Source of the DNA: Candidatus Abyssobacteria bacterium SURF_17
GTDB taxonomy: Bacteria; Abyssobacteria; SURF-5
Assembly (NCBI GenBank): GCA_003598055.1
Contig: QZKI01000005.1
Span: 1 to 54,086 of the forward strand
Direction: 5' to 3'
DNA length: 54,086 nt
The position numbers and the translations under genes were made by a program. The notes beneath the pieces are model-generated. The model saw only the letters and a program-made list of their open reading frames with translations. It was not told the origin of the DNA and searched no databases. Position 1 is the first letter of the stretch, and each line of letters begins with the position of its first letter. Shown here piece after piece: positions 17,435-27,400 of the stretch.

Positions 17435-17506
17435 CGGCTATTAGGTCTAAGCGCGCATTCCCACAGACTATTTAAGCACGCTTGGCGGGGAAGAGGTGAG
17501 TAGGGC

Positions 17507-17535
17507 TTGACACCAAGGGAAATGTCTGATATTTT
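17507..17535 (+). promoter_or_regulatory. Promoter for the TetR-family gene
   Basis: TTGACA at 17507-17512, a 17-base spacer and TATTTT at 17530-17535 preceded by TGA (extended -10). It lies 33 bases before the start codon. TetR proteins usually bind operators overlapping such promoters, but I see no clear palindrome here. Confidence 0.65.
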
Positions 17536-17567
17536 TCTTACGCGGAATTCAGCGATGAGAGCATATC

Positions 17568-18230
17568 ATGGATAATAAAACCGAGCAGGATACGAGGAAG
17601 GAAATCATCGAGGCCTCAATGAGGCTGTTCTCGCGGCGTGGGTATCATGGGACCTCCGTCGCGCAAATCGCCGAGGCAACCGGCCTCACCAAAGGGGCGC
17701 TCTACTGGTATTTCAAAGGCAAGGAAGATTTGTTCCTCACCGTTCTCGAACATATCAGAGACCACTGGCAGAAAACCATTATGAGCAGAGTTGAGGCCTG
17801 CCAAGGAGTAATAGAGAAACTGGAGCAGCTTTTTGAAGCGACATCGGAAATGGTTGCCGCGGCCGAAAACCCATACTCGATGCATCTCTTCTTGGTCTCA
17901 GCGGGGGCTCAGCCCGAAATGCGCGAATTCGAAGATGCCATCAAGGCCGCCTATGCAGGATATGTGAAAACGCTGGCCGAAACCATTCGAGCAGGTCAGG
18001 AAGACGGTGAGATACGGAAAGACATTGACGCGCAGTCCATTGCGGTGGGAATCATTGGCTGCCTCGAGGGCATTGTCTTGCAGGCTCGCCTCCATGCCCC
18101 GGCCGCCGTAGCCGCTGCCATCGGCGAGATGAAACGCCAGTTCATCCGCTCGCTCTCCAGCTCGGTAGTTCGGGCTTCAAAAAAGGAAAAGCCGGCGCCC
18201 CTCACAGCCGACCAGCTCAATTTGTTCTGA
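17568..18230 (+). CDS. TetR/AcrR-family transcriptional regulator
   Basis: Residues about 10-56 form the TetR helix-turn-helix: RKEIIEASMRLFSRRGYHG then TSVAQIAEATGLTKGALYWY and FKGKEDLF, close to the family consensus. The rest (about 60-200) is an all-helical ligand domain without recognisable binding residues, ending in a lysine-rich tail. Such proteins repress nearby efflux or lipid genes until a small hydrophobic ligand binds. Here no exporter is adjacent: the upstream neighbour is the membrane spermidine-synthase-like gene and the downstream gene is convergent. It has its own promoter, consistent with autoregulation. Confidence 0.92.
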   Translation: MDNKTEQDTRKEIIEASMRLFSRRGYHGTSVAQIAEATGLTKGALYWYFKGKEDLFLTVLEHIRDHWQKTIMSRVEACQGVIEKLEQLFEATSEMVAAAENPYSMHLFLVSAGAQPEMREFEDAIKAAYAGYVKTLAETIRAGQEDGEIRKDIDAQSIAVGIIGCLEGIVLQARLHAPAAVAAAIGEMKRQFIRSLSSSVVRASKKEKPAPLTADQLNLF

Positions 18231-18289
18231 GTGTATTGACAACTGTTCGCGTATGCCACAGACCCTTCGGGTCGTCAGTTCTCTCTCTA

Positions 18290-18790
18290 TCACCGTAGCC
18301 CCTGCATTTTCTCGAGCCGAGCCACGAACTGCTCAATCTGTCGGTCGCGCTTGCTGACCTTGTCCTCGGCTTCTTTAAGCCGATTCGCCAGCCTATCCGC
18401 TTTTTCCTCCAGCTTCACATAACCTATATTCATCTTCGCGAGTCGATCGGCCAGTATTCTGGCCAATTTGAAACCGAGTGGTGGAGAAGAAGCAAAAAAA
18501 TCCATTACCTTATCCGCATTCACGACGACAAACTTGCAGTGCGAAAGGGTTCTCACCGTCGCGGTTCGCGGTATCTCCAGCAGAGTCGAGAGCTCTCCCA
18601 AATAACTGCCCTCTTCCTCAACGATTGCAATGCGCTTGCTATTCTTCAGTATCTCCACCCTTCCGGAGAGCAATATGTACATCTCGAAACTCCGGTCTCC
18701 CTCCGAAAATAGTGTCGTGTTGGGCAAACAAGACATCTGGATGGTGCGAAGTTTCTCCGACTCATCATACAGCTTCTTCAGCTCACTCAC
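18290..18790 (-). CDS. Cyclic nucleotide-binding (cNMP) domain protein
   Basis: A single cNMP-binding beta-roll (about residues 20-125) followed by a C-terminal helical coiled coil (LEEKADRLANRLKEAEDKVS). Visible family features are LFSEGDRSFEMYILLSGRVE, GSYLGELSTLLEIPRTATVR (phosphate-binding cassette: G.LGE and R.ATV) and VVVNADKVMDFF. There is no helix-turn-helix, so it is not a CRP-type regulator; it may be a sensory adaptor. The frame is open upstream to 18919, but I choose GTG 18790 because GGAGGA lies about nine bases upstream and the extra residues are unlike the family. It converges on the TetR gene. Confidence 0.8.
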   Translation of the reverse strand: MSELKKLYDESEKLRTIQMSCLPNTTLFSEGDRSFEMYILLSGRVEILKNSKRIAIVEEEGSYLGELSTLLEIPRTATVRTLSHCKFVVVNADKVMDFFASSPPLGFKLARILADRLAKMNIGYVKLEEKADRLANRLKEAEDKVSKRDRQIEQFVARLEKMQGLR

Positions 18791-18969
18791 CGGTGCAATC
18801 CTCCATTTTTGCCGAAGAAAGTGCAGCACTATATATTGTGTATAACCTGTTAGTATTGTGGATAAGTTGTAGTACCTCCTCTCCCCGTTCAATACTAGTA
18901 TAGATGCACCCATCTGCAAAAGTCAATTCCGGCCAGAAAGTTACGGCGATTGACGGCCACAGAATTCGC

Positions 18970-18998
18970 TTGAATGGCTCTTGTCGTTCTGGTATAAT
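18970..18998 (+). promoter_or_regulatory. Promoter for ilvE
   Basis: TTGAAT at 18970-18975, a 17-base spacer and TATAAT at 18993-18998. The predicted start of transcription (about 19005) lies after the first ATG of the open frame (18981), so the true start codon must be downstream. Confidence 0.7.
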
Positions 18999-19079
18999 GT
19001 GCTTACAGTTGCGGTCTTCCCTTTGAGTGATTTCCCACAGGGATGGGGGAGGCGGGTAGTGGCAGGAGAAAAAGCTGCG

Positions 19080-20000
19080 ATGGAATATGGCAAATACGCC
19101 TATTTTGAGGGGAAATTTGTGCCAATCGAAGATGCCAAAGTGAGCATCATGACCCATGCCTTCAACTATGGTACCGGTGTGTTTGAGGGGATTCGAGGCT
19201 ATTGGAATTCTGAGGAAAATCAACTCTATATATTCAAGCTTAAGGAGCATTATGTCCGCATGTTCAAGAATTTCAACCTCTTCCACATCACCTTGCCCAT
19301 TACCATGGATGAGGCTTGCCGCTTGACTGTCGAGCTTGCGCGAAGGAACGAATTCCGGCGGGACATGTACATACGGCCTATCGCGTACAAGAGTTCCTAC
19401 GAAATCGGGCCGCGTGTGCACAATCTCAAGGATGATTTTGCCATTTTCAATATCCCCTTGGGGGACTACGTTAATACTTCCAAGGGCCTGAATGTCATGG
19501 TTTCAAGCTGGCGACGGGTGCCCGATAATTGCATCCCTGCTCGCAGTAAAGCTATCGGCATCTACATAAATTCCGCACTTGCAGCTACCGAGGCCAAGGA
19601 GAGCGGATTCGATGAGGCTATCATGCTTACACAGGACGGCTTCGTCTCCGAGGGAAGCGCCATGAACCTGTTCGTTGTTCGAAACGGCCAGCTCATAACC
19701 ACACCCGTCACAGCGAACATTCTGGAGGGTGTCACCCGCCAGACGATTATCGAGATTGCTCGCGATCAGATGCAAATCGAGACCGATGTGCGCCCGGTCG
19801 ACCGCACCGAGCTTTACATAGCCGACGAACTTTTCTTCTGCGGTACGGGTGCTCAAGTCGCCCCGATAACAATGGTTGACCGCCGGCCGGTCGGGACCGG
19901 CAAACCCGGCGAACTCGCGATGAAGCTCCAATCTTTGTACTTTGGCGTGGTGCAGAATAGGCTATCAGAATACTCACATTGGCTGACTCCAGTTTATTGA
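19080..20000 (+). CDS. ilvE: Branched-chain amino acid aminotransferase
   Basis: A class IV PLP enzyme that transaminates valine, leucine and isoleucine with 2-oxoglutarate in the cytosol. Features: YFEGKFVPIEDAKVS, FNYGTGVFEGIRGY, the Schiff-base lysine in RSKAIGIYINSALAA (Lys157), FDEAIMLTQDG, then SEGSAMNLF and the late LFFCGTGAQVAPI that binds the cofactor phosphate. The length (306 aa) equals the family norm. The frame extends to 18981, but the promoter lies inside that extension. ATG 19080 follows GCAGGAG by about 12 bases; GTG 19059 after GGGGGAGG is an alternative. It appears monocistronic, without other ilv genes nearby. Confidence 0.93.
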   Translation: MEYGKYAYFEGKFVPIEDAKVSIMTHAFNYGTGVFEGIRGYWNSEENQLYIFKLKEHYVRMFKNFNLFHITLPITMDEACRLTVELARRNEFRRDMYIRPIAYKSSYEIGPRVHNLKDDFAIFNIPLGDYVNTSKGLNVMVSSWRRVPDNCIPARSKAIGIYINSALAATEAKESGFDEAIMLTQDGFVSEGSAMNLFVVRNGQLITTPVTANILEGVTRQTIIEIARDQMQIETDVRPVDRTELYIADELFFCGTGAQVAPITMVDRRPVGTGKPGELAMKLQSLYFGVVQNRLSEYSHWLTPVY

Positions 20001-20042
20001 AGCAGTGAACTTGCTCGTGGTAAAGCTCAGGTTCTTGCTTAC

Positions 20043-21143
20043 ATGATTGTTACATGCGTACGGTGCAACACGAAGTTTAGCTCAAGCCGTTCCCACTCCC
20101 ACATCTGTCCCAATTGTCATTTTGTGTTCGGCGAAGCACCGTCGCGCCATCACGAGCTGCACATCGTCCACTCCTCCGAGCTCATGCGCGAGAGCACAGG
20201 GCACCTCCTCAAAGAAGAGGCCGAGTGCAAGTGCTCGTTCCATCCCGATGCCGACGCGATAGATCACTGCAAGCAGTGCGGCAGGCCGGTGTGTATTGCG
20301 TGTGCGGTCGAGATAGAGGGGGTGTGTTTCTGTGAACCGTGCGCAGAGAACGTGAAGCCGGCGCCCTCGAGTGAGGCTGCCGAACAGCCTGCAGAGAGAC
20401 AACACGAGGGGGCACAACCGGAGGCGGAAATCCTGAGGATCCCGCGGCCCTCCGACGCCTTGGCCAAGGGGCCGTATGTAGCATGGGAATACCGCCATCA
20501 GATTGGCCGCGTCAACGCGCTCTTCACCACATGGCTACAGACTCTGTTCAGTCCTCTTCGCTTCTTCCGCTCGGCTCCGATATCGGGAGATTATCGCAGC
20601 CCATTGCTCTATGGCATTTTCTGGACCTTGGTGGGCTCGGCGGGCGGGATCGTATGGAAATTCCTCCTCTATGTGTATCCCACTTTCATCAACTTCTTAG
20701 GAGGAGAGCTTATTCACGTTTCCGTTCAACTTTCCAAGACGTACGTTCTCGTAGCTATCGCGTTATTAATCTCGCCTTTGCTCGCACTCATTATGCTGCT
20801 CGTCGCCTGCGCCGTCTACCACATATTTGTCGCCCTCTTTACTGGGCGTCACGCGGGCTTCGAGGCGACCCTCCGCGTTGTGTGTTATAGCACGGGCACA
20901 AACGCATTATATTTTCTCCCGGTAGTCGGAGTAATGCTCGGTGGAATCTGGCAGCTCATCCTCGTGACCGCAGGACTCAAAGAGCTCCACCGCATTTCGT
21001 TGCCCATGGCGGTCATCATAACCTTTGTGCCGTTTTCCCTGCTCCTGATGCTCGGGACAACATTCATGCTCTGGGCGTTCTCGGGAAGCGCTCTGTTGCC
21101 GGGCGACCCACTGCATGCGCTTACGCTGTTTTTCTCGCCCTGA
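20043..21143 (+). CDS. Zinc-ribbon / B-box and Yip1-domain membrane protein
   Basis: Three parts. Residues 1-30 are a zinc ribbon with cysteines 5, 8, 22 and 25. Residues about 62-105 have a B-box-like zinc finger (CSFHP...HCKQCGRPVCIACA...CFCEPC). After an acidic linker, about 160-360 form a Yip1-type domain with five hydrophobic helices, starting RFFRSAPISGDYRSPLLYG. Bacterial Yip1 proteins sit in the cytoplasmic membrane; their role is not established, and zinc fingers in front of such domains occur in uncharacterised bacterial proteins. No strong ribosome site is visible, so it may be translated by coupling or be weakly expressed after ilvE (42-base gap). Confidence 0.75.
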   Translation: MIVTCVRCNTKFSSSRSHSHICPNCHFVFGEAPSRHHELHIVHSSELMRESTGHLLKEEAECKCSFHPDADAIDHCKQCGRPVCIACAVEIEGVCFCEPCAENVKPAPSSEAAEQPAERQHEGAQPEAEILRIPRPSDALAKGPYVAWEYRHQIGRVNALFTTWLQTLFSPLRFFRSAPISGDYRSPLLYGIFWTLVGSAGGIVWKFLLYVYPTFINFLGGELIHVSVQLSKTYVLVAIALLISPLLALIMLLVACAVYHIFVALFTGRHAGFEATLRVVCYSTGTNALYFLPVVGVMLGGIWQLILVTAGLKELHRISLPMAVIITFVPFSLLLMLGTTFMLWAFSGSALLPGDPLHALTLFFSP

Positions 21144-21206
21144 CCAGCGCTCCAGCGGGTTCCTTCGCAATCAATGGAGTTTGGCCCAAAAGACCACCGA
21201 ATAGCA

Positions 21207-21398
21207 CTACTTATGCGTCTGAATGAACTTGCGAAACGACCGGTCATAGGTGCGCTCGACCGAATCAGGGAAGAAACAGGCTGGCAGTTCCTTATTTGAC
21301 CGATGGTATGAGATGCATTCGCAGCAGATTCCCTTCCGGCTGCATGGCTCATACGAGCAGTTACAATTCTGAAGATTGCGCTCCTTGTTACACTCCAA
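21207..21398 (-). CDS. Small cysteine-rich protein, DUF6485-like
   Basis: A 63-aa protein with an unusual cysteine content: [20 protein letters not shown] then [21 protein letters not shown]. This pattern matches my memory of the DUF6485 family, a small cytosolic protein of unknown function in anaerobes; the cysteines and His probably bind zinc or a cluster. The start is TTG 21398 with GGAAGG 11 bases upstream. It ends shortly before the convergent Yip1-domain gene and follows the M16 protease end by 50 bases... the protease is transcribed towards it on the same strand from the right, so joint transcription is possible. Confidence 0.75.
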   Translation of the reverse strand: MECNKERNLQNCNCSYEPCSRKGICCECISYHRSNKELPACFFPDSVERTYDRSFRKFIQTHK

Positions 21399-21448
21399 AG
21401 CTAATCACCCTTCCTTCATGTTCCCGTGACTGATGCCTTCACTCCACC

Positions 21449-24052
21449 TCATTCTGACTCAAGATTGCCGACATACACGAGCGCATATCGATCAAGGTCA
21501 AATATCCTGGATGCCACGCGACGCATATCATCGGCCGTTAGTGCGCGTATCCGAGAATCATACTTCGTATAGTTGTCATAGCCTAACCCGTAAAGCTCAT
21601 CGAAGGAGGCTTCGGTAGCGATATCACCATTCGTTTGGAGGTCGATTGCATGATTGCCCATAGCTTCCACCTTCGTGCGCTCGAGCTCCTCTGCATCGGG
21701 CCCGTTCTCGCGGAGGTCTCGGATCACCTCGAGCATTCCTTCTATCGCTTCCTCCTCCTTCTGGGGCACAGTGATAATATAGAGGACAAATGCGCCGGGG
21801 TCAACTCCCAAGATATTGAACGCGCCCACCGAATAGGCAAGTCCGCGCTCATCGCGCAATGTCTGGAACAATTTACCTCCCTGACTGTTCAACAAGCTGG
21901 CAAGCAGCTCGAGGGCATATCGGTCAGGGTCGCTGACGGTTACGCCCGGAAATCCGATCATAATGGCCAGTTGCTCCTTGCTCATCGGCTTCTGGGCTTT
22001 CTTGATTGCGCTCGGAAATGGGACGCGCTCTTGACCGACATTCAATTCAGCACCCTTGGCAAGGTTTCCCAATTGGTTCTGAATGCTCTTGAGCACGGCG
22101 CTCTTATTGACGTCACCAAACACCGAGAGCACCATCCGAGAGGCCATGACAGATTGTGAATAGAATTTCCTCAGATCTTCGGGGCCGAGAGATTGTACCA
22201 CTCCTGTCTCGCCCTCGACCAGGTAACCGTACGGATGTCCACCAAACATCGTTTTCCGGAAGAGCTTCATGGAAGAAGGGAAGATTTCATCGTCCACGCT
22301 CTTTATCTTTGCAATGGCCGCGGTCTTCTCCCGCTCGACCTCCTGCTCCGGAAATGCAGGATGGGAAACGACGTCGGCGAGAATGGTGAGGCCGGTTTCA
22401 ACATCGCGGCCGAGCATGTCAATTTCAAATCCGAAACTGTTGTAACCGGTAAAGGAATTGATACTGCCGCCGCGAGATTCTATCGCCGCGGCTATCTCTT
22501 CTGCTGAGCGTGATGCGGTACCCTTAAGCATCGTCTTGCTCATCAAATTTGTTATTCCCGTGTCCGAATCGCTCTCGGCTCTGGCGCCCCCCAGAATAAG
22601 CAGTCTGATGGCCACTGTCTCGGCATCATGGTCCTCACGAATCAGAACGGTGAGCCCGTTCGGCAACATCGTTTTTTCGATGGCCGATGCAGCGCTCTGC
22701 TCGCCTTCTTCATCTTCTTCACGCTGAGTCGCCTTCTTGCCCACGGGAACCAATGTCGCAATTGCGGAATTATCCGGCCTAAAATAGTTCCGGACGACAT
22801 CCCGTATCTGCTCTGCCGTCACTCGTGAAATCGCATCGACATAGCGTCTATCAAAAAGCACGTCGTGCGCGTCAAGCTCGCCCGAACCGAGGCTGCGTGC
22901 CTGTCCCTCAACCGATTCCTTAGAGAAAATGTATTCGCTCAAGACCTTGGCGCGGGCAGTTTGCAATTCTTCTTCCGATACGACTTCAGACTCTAGCTTC
23001 TCTATCTCCTTCCAGACGGCGGCCTCAACGGCTTCGGAGTTTTCCGGCTCAAATGAGCTTGCTATCCAGAACATGCCGGCATCACGCGGCGTGGCCGACC
23101 ACGCGCTGATGGTGTACACGATTCCCCTTTTCTCGCGAAGTTCGCGGTACAACCGCGAAGTGTCGCCTCCGCCAAGAATTATTGCAAGCACGTCCATCGG
23201 ATACATGTCTTCCGAGTCAATGCTCGGCCCATGGAAGCCCATCATCGATTGGGCAACCGTAACCGCGAACTCCTCGGTTCGTTCGCGGGGGCCTTTCTGC
23301 GGAGGCTCCACGGGAACGATGTCGGGTGATACGGACATGCGCTCGAATTCCCGAAACTCGGCTTCTATCTTTGGCAGCGCCTCGGCGGCTGCGAAATCGC
23401 CGACAACGACGAGCGCTATGTTGTTCGGAACATAGAGCCTGCGATAGTATTTCATCAGGTCATCGCGCGTAAGAGCGCGCAAGAGGCTCTCGTAGCCTAT
23501 CACCGGATGTCGGTACGGATGTACTGCATATGCGGTCTCGTGAGCCATCGAGTAGAGATGGCGAAAGGGATCGTCTCGGTTCATCTTTATTTCCTTGAGG
23601 ATGACCTCTCGCTCCCGCTCAACCTCGACAGGGTCGAACACCGAGTGCATGAGCACATCGGCCATGATATCGAGCGCCTTGTCGAAATAGTCGCTGTGGA
23701 ACGTTACATAATATACCGTCTTGTCATGTCCGGTGTATGCATTCGTCTGGCCGCCCGACTCTTTCACCTCGCGTCCAATTTGACCGACGCTCCGGCGCTC
23801 AGTTCCCTTAAACAACATATGTTCCACAAAGTGCGAAATGCCGCTGCCGAGGTATTCCCCTTCCGTAATGCTTCCGGCTTTCACCCATGCCTGAATCGTT
23901 ACCACCGGCGCCGTGTGGTCCTCAAGGAGAATCACGGTCAGCCCGTTGTCAAGAACTTCCCTGACAGGCGTCTGGACTTCGCTCCATGCGAATCGCACTG
24001 CCACAAATTGAACAACAAGAGCAACCAGGACAACCCTAAAGAGTCTGCTCAT
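21449..24052 (-). CDS. Exported two-domain M16 zinc peptidase
   Basis: An inverzincin (pitrilysin/PqqL-type) peptidase. With the start at ATG 24052 (AAAGGA upstream) the protein begins with a signal peptide, MSRLFRVVLVALVVQFVAV, cleaved near residue 24. The first M16 repeat carries the inverted zinc motif HFVEH (74-78) and the downstream Glu in EREVILKEI. The second repeat (about 470-860) keeps the fold but has no HxxEH (its equivalent is NLMSKTM), as expected, since this half closes the chamber. 867 aa fits the fused form. It should act in the periplasm on peptides or misfolded fragments. The open frame extends to 24121, without support. Confidence 0.9.
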   Translation of the reverse strand: MSRLFRVVLVALVVQFVAVRFAWSEVQTPVREVLDNGLTVILLEDHTAPVVTIQAWVKAGSITEGEYLGSGISHFVEHMLFKGTERRSVGQIGREVKESGGQTNAYTGHDKTVYYVTFHSDYFDKALDIMADVLMHSVFDPVEVEREREVILKEIKMNRDDPFRHLYSMAHETAYAVHPYRHPVIGYESLLRALTRDDLMKYYRRLYVPNNIALVVVGDFAAAEALPKIEAEFREFERMSVSPDIVPVEPPQKGPRERTEEFAVTVAQSMMGFHGPSIDSEDMYPMDVLAIILGGGDTSRLYRELREKRGIVYTISAWSATPRDAGMFWIASSFEPENSEAVEAAVWKEIEKLESEVVSEEELQTARAKVLSEYIFSKESVEGQARSLGSGELDAHDVLFDRRYVDAISRVTAEQIRDVVRNYFRPDNSAIATLVPVGKKATQREEDEEGEQSAASAIEKTMLPNGLTVLIREDHDAETVAIRLLILGGARAESDSDTGITNLMSKTMLKGTASRSAEEIAAAIESRGGSINSFTGYNSFGFEIDMLGRDVETGLTILADVVSHPAFPEQEVEREKTAAIAKIKSVDDEIFPSSMKLFRKTMFGGHPYGYLVEGETGVVQSLGPEDLRKFYSQSVMASRMVLSVFGDVNKSAVLKSIQNQLGNLAKGAELNVGQERVPFPSAIKKAQKPMSKEQLAIMIGFPGVTVSDPDRYALELLASLLNSQGGKLFQTLRDERGLAYSVGAFNILGVDPGAFVLYIITVPQKEEEAIEGMLEVIRDLRENGPDAEELERTKVEAMGNHAIDLQTNGDIATEASFDELYGLGYDNYTKYDSRIRALTADDMRRVASRIFDLDRYALVYVGNLESE

Positions 24053-24256
24053 TCTGACATCCTTTCCGACGGTTCTGAGGCCGACTGAGGGCGATCCACG
24101 CTCGTCATCACATGCAAACACTTAAATATTATGTCACAAATCGCATCTTTCATGACAGCCGATGCCGCGGGGGCAGCGCCTGCTGTGAAGTATCCAAGCC
24201 GGCCCGGTAACTTATGGACGAAGTGGGCTGGCGCTTAGCGACGGCAAGGCAGCATA

Positions 24257-24265
24257 ATTATACCA
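24257..24265 (-). promoter_or_regulatory. Extended -10 candidate for the M16 protease gene
   Basis: On the minus strand TGG-TATAAT (24265 to 24257). No good -35 is visible, and the leader to the ATG at 24052 would be about 200 bases. Confidence 0.4.
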
Positions 24266-24316
24266 GTTGCCGAGGGTTCTTCGCGTCTCGATGTCTGGCC
24301 CTCAAAGGTTTTCATT

Positions 24317-24345
24317 TTGACCTTCTCAAGAGTGGATGATACAAT
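24317..24345 (+). promoter_or_regulatory. Promoter for the YdbH-like operon
   Basis: TTGACC at 24317-24322, a 17-base spacer and TACAAT at 24340-24345 preceded by TGA. It lies 70 bases before the start codon. Confidence 0.7.
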
Positions 24346-24415
24346 TCCTGAAACGGTTTCAGTGGTTTGAAGAAGGGGCGGGAATGTCTGTGGAGCCGCC
24401 TGACCAGGGATTCTC

Positions 24416-27400
24416 ATGACCGGTAAAGTTAAGAAGGTTCTGCTGTCATCAGGCATCTCGATCTGCCTGATTATCCTGACCGCGATTGCATTACTCGCCT
24501 GGTATGAAAGGACCGGCAGGCTCCGAGCGCTTATCGAGCGGCGCGCCTCTGATTACACAGGCGTCGAAATTCAGATGGGGGCCATTCATTTTTCTTGGCC
24601 GCCCGCCGTCGATATTGAAGGGTTTGCCGTCTCTACCGTTGAAGACGAAGGCGCGCCGCTGTTGACGTGTCAAACGCTGAAGCTCAAGTCCTCCTTGCGC
24701 AACGTGCTCCAGAGGCGCCTGGTATCCGCAGAGTTGATAGCTCCGAAAATTGACATTTCGAGCGATGCACAGGGAAGATTGAACCTGCCGGAGCTGAATA
24801 AGAAAAGCCAGTCGGACACAAGTTTCTCTGCGGGGACAGTCAGAATAGTCAACGGGGAATTAAATATCGACGTGCCGCAGGCGAAGGTTCGCTTGCAAGG
24901 TGTCCACGCGACCTTTGGCAAGCCGGCTTTTTCATTGGGCTCTGAGAATGTGCTGAACCTGCATGTCGGGCAGGCTGATATTTCCCTCACGCGCAAGGAC
25001 GCGGACAGCATACCCATTGGCCTCAAGAGCATGGAATCGAAATTCGTGTTTTACCAGAAACCCGCTGCGACCGAAGTCGAAGCGGATATATACGTCTCGA
25101 CGACGGCGCAGATTCCCCAGGTGCTTCTGCTGTCAAATGTTCCCATGAATCTTGCCCTCGCTTTCGATTACACTCCCCAGAGAGACGCTCTGGAAAATGC
25201 GCTGCTGACATTGTCGATGCCGTCGTTGTCGCCCATACGGGTTTACGGCGCCATCGCAGATGTGATGAGCGGCAATCCTTCGTTAAATCTGAGCTTGAGC
25301 TTTGAAGCTCCTCAAGTCGCCGATTTGCTTGAATATACCGAGCTCTTCCAGCGTCCCATATACAAAGAAGTTACCGCATTGGGAGCGCTCACGGTTGACG
25401 GTGAACTCAAGGGATATATGAATGACGTTCGCATCGCGCTGAGAACCCGCATGAAAGACGGCAGTTTCCACTGGAGAAGGATTCGCCTCGAAGACATAAA
25501 CGGGGAAGTACCCATAGTGAAGACGACAAAGAGTATCGCAGTGGGGCCGGGCGCTATTGATGCCGGCAAGGGCTCGATTTCTTTGCGTGACGCCTCCGTG
25601 GAGCTCTCCGGAATGCATGCATCGCTCTCCGCCGACGAATCCCACGTTTCCTTGGACGCATTGAGCATGAACGTCAGCGACATAGGAAAAGCCTCCATGA
25701 AAGGAAGCTACGAATACCGCACGGGCGAACTCACCGGCAGTGTACGAATGAGCGATATTCCGGCCGGTGATGCGCTCGGGTTCCTCTCGGAGAATGTCTC
25801 CAGGCTTCCGGACAACCTCTCGGTCGCGGGAACGCTAACGTCGGAATGCGATTACCATGCGAAGCTCGTCCCGCGACTCAAGCACGTGAGCGCACACTAT
25901 GACGTTGCTTTGAAAGACGGAGAAATCTCGCTCGGCGAGTTCATAAGCGCGGCCGGACTCATGGCAAGAGTAAAGGGGTACGCCGAGAGCGACGCTCCCG
26001 ACAGGAAATGGAAAGTGGACGCAGACGGAACGGCAGGAAATTTCGAGATTCTTGTTGACACGTTTTATCAATCATTCGCGGAGGCGGAATTTCCGTTCTC
26101 TCTATCGGGCGCCTATGACATCCAGACAAAGCGATTTGAGGACGCGAATATCGCTCTCAACCTCAACGGGATGGGCGAATTGAGCGCGCGCGGCTCCGCG
26201 CAGTTTGCGCCTGACCGCGACATTTCGATGCAATTCAGGGCCGACAACGTAGACCTCGAACAAACATTCAAACAGGTGGGGCAGCAGGTTCTCTCTGAAT
26301 TCTCCTCTTTGTTTCGAGAGGCCGAAATGGGCGGCACTGCAACTGTGGCGGCGGCGGTGCAGCTTCGTGCAGAAAACTGGACAGCCGGGGGAGTCCTTGA
26401 CATAGACAAGGGCCGTCTGGCGCTCCGCGAGGATGTACTTTCATTTAATTCCCTGTCCGCTCACATGCCGTTCAACGTACAGTCATCGAGATACGCATCG
26501 AACGCTCCCGTTGCGTTCACTGACAAGGATTACGGCAGAATCATGCTCGCAGACCTGCGGATGGGTCCTGTCCGCGTGCCCGACCTCACGTTGAGGGCTG
26601 CGCTAAAGGAGAACGCGCTCCGTGTTCAGCGACCGCCTCCTATCAATCTCTTCGGAGGAAAGCTTGCGTTGGGGGAATTCAGGGGCGAGAATATGTTAGG
26701 CGTCCACGCGCGGATCGAAACATCACTCGCCGCGGAGGCAGTTGATATATATGAGGTCTGTAGAGAATTCAGTCTGCCGAAAGTGACGGGGAATCTGAAC
26801 GCGAGATTTCCCGCCGTCACGCTGACCGTCGATTCACTCGCCTCCGAAGGAGCGGCGCGAGTGAATGCGTTTGGGGGGTCGATTGACATTTCTTCGTTCG
26901 GCGTGGAGAAGCCTCTCTCTCCCGTTCGCACGTTCAAGGCCGACCTCGTCTTCAGAGAAATCGACCTCTCCGAGGTTACGGCGGCGCTCAACTTTGGAGC
27001 CATCAGCGGCATAATGGAAGGAACCCTAACGGGTTTTGAACTGTCTCAGGGACAGCCCGCCGCCTTCATTGCCGACTTCGGGACGGTGCCTCGCAAAGGC
27101 GTCTCTCAGAGAATCAATTTCGACGCCGTGCAGAACATTACCATACTGGGCACGGGACAAGGGTTTCAGGCCAGCATCGGCCGCGGGCTGGCTTCCTTTT
27201 TTGAGGAGTTCAGGTATGATAAAATGGGTTTTTATTGCACACTGAAAAATGACAATTTCAGAATGCGAGGAAAGGTGGTGCAAGGTGGCACGGAATACTT
27301 CGTAAAGGGCGTCGTCCTCGGGCCGTCAATTAACGTCATCAACAGGAACCCGGGTCAGACCGTGAGCTTTAAGTCGATGCTCGAACGGGTCAACCGGGTG

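Larger units (their letters stand above)
24053..24415. other. 363-bp divergent intergenic region
   Basis: It separates the M16 protease (-) from the YdbH-like operon (+). It contains promoter candidates for both directions and no gene. Confidence 0.6.

Noticed and set aside
18241..18290. GACCC/GGGTC hairpin between the TetR and cNMP genes as a terminator
   Set aside because: Only 5 bp of stem and no T-run; too weak to annotate.
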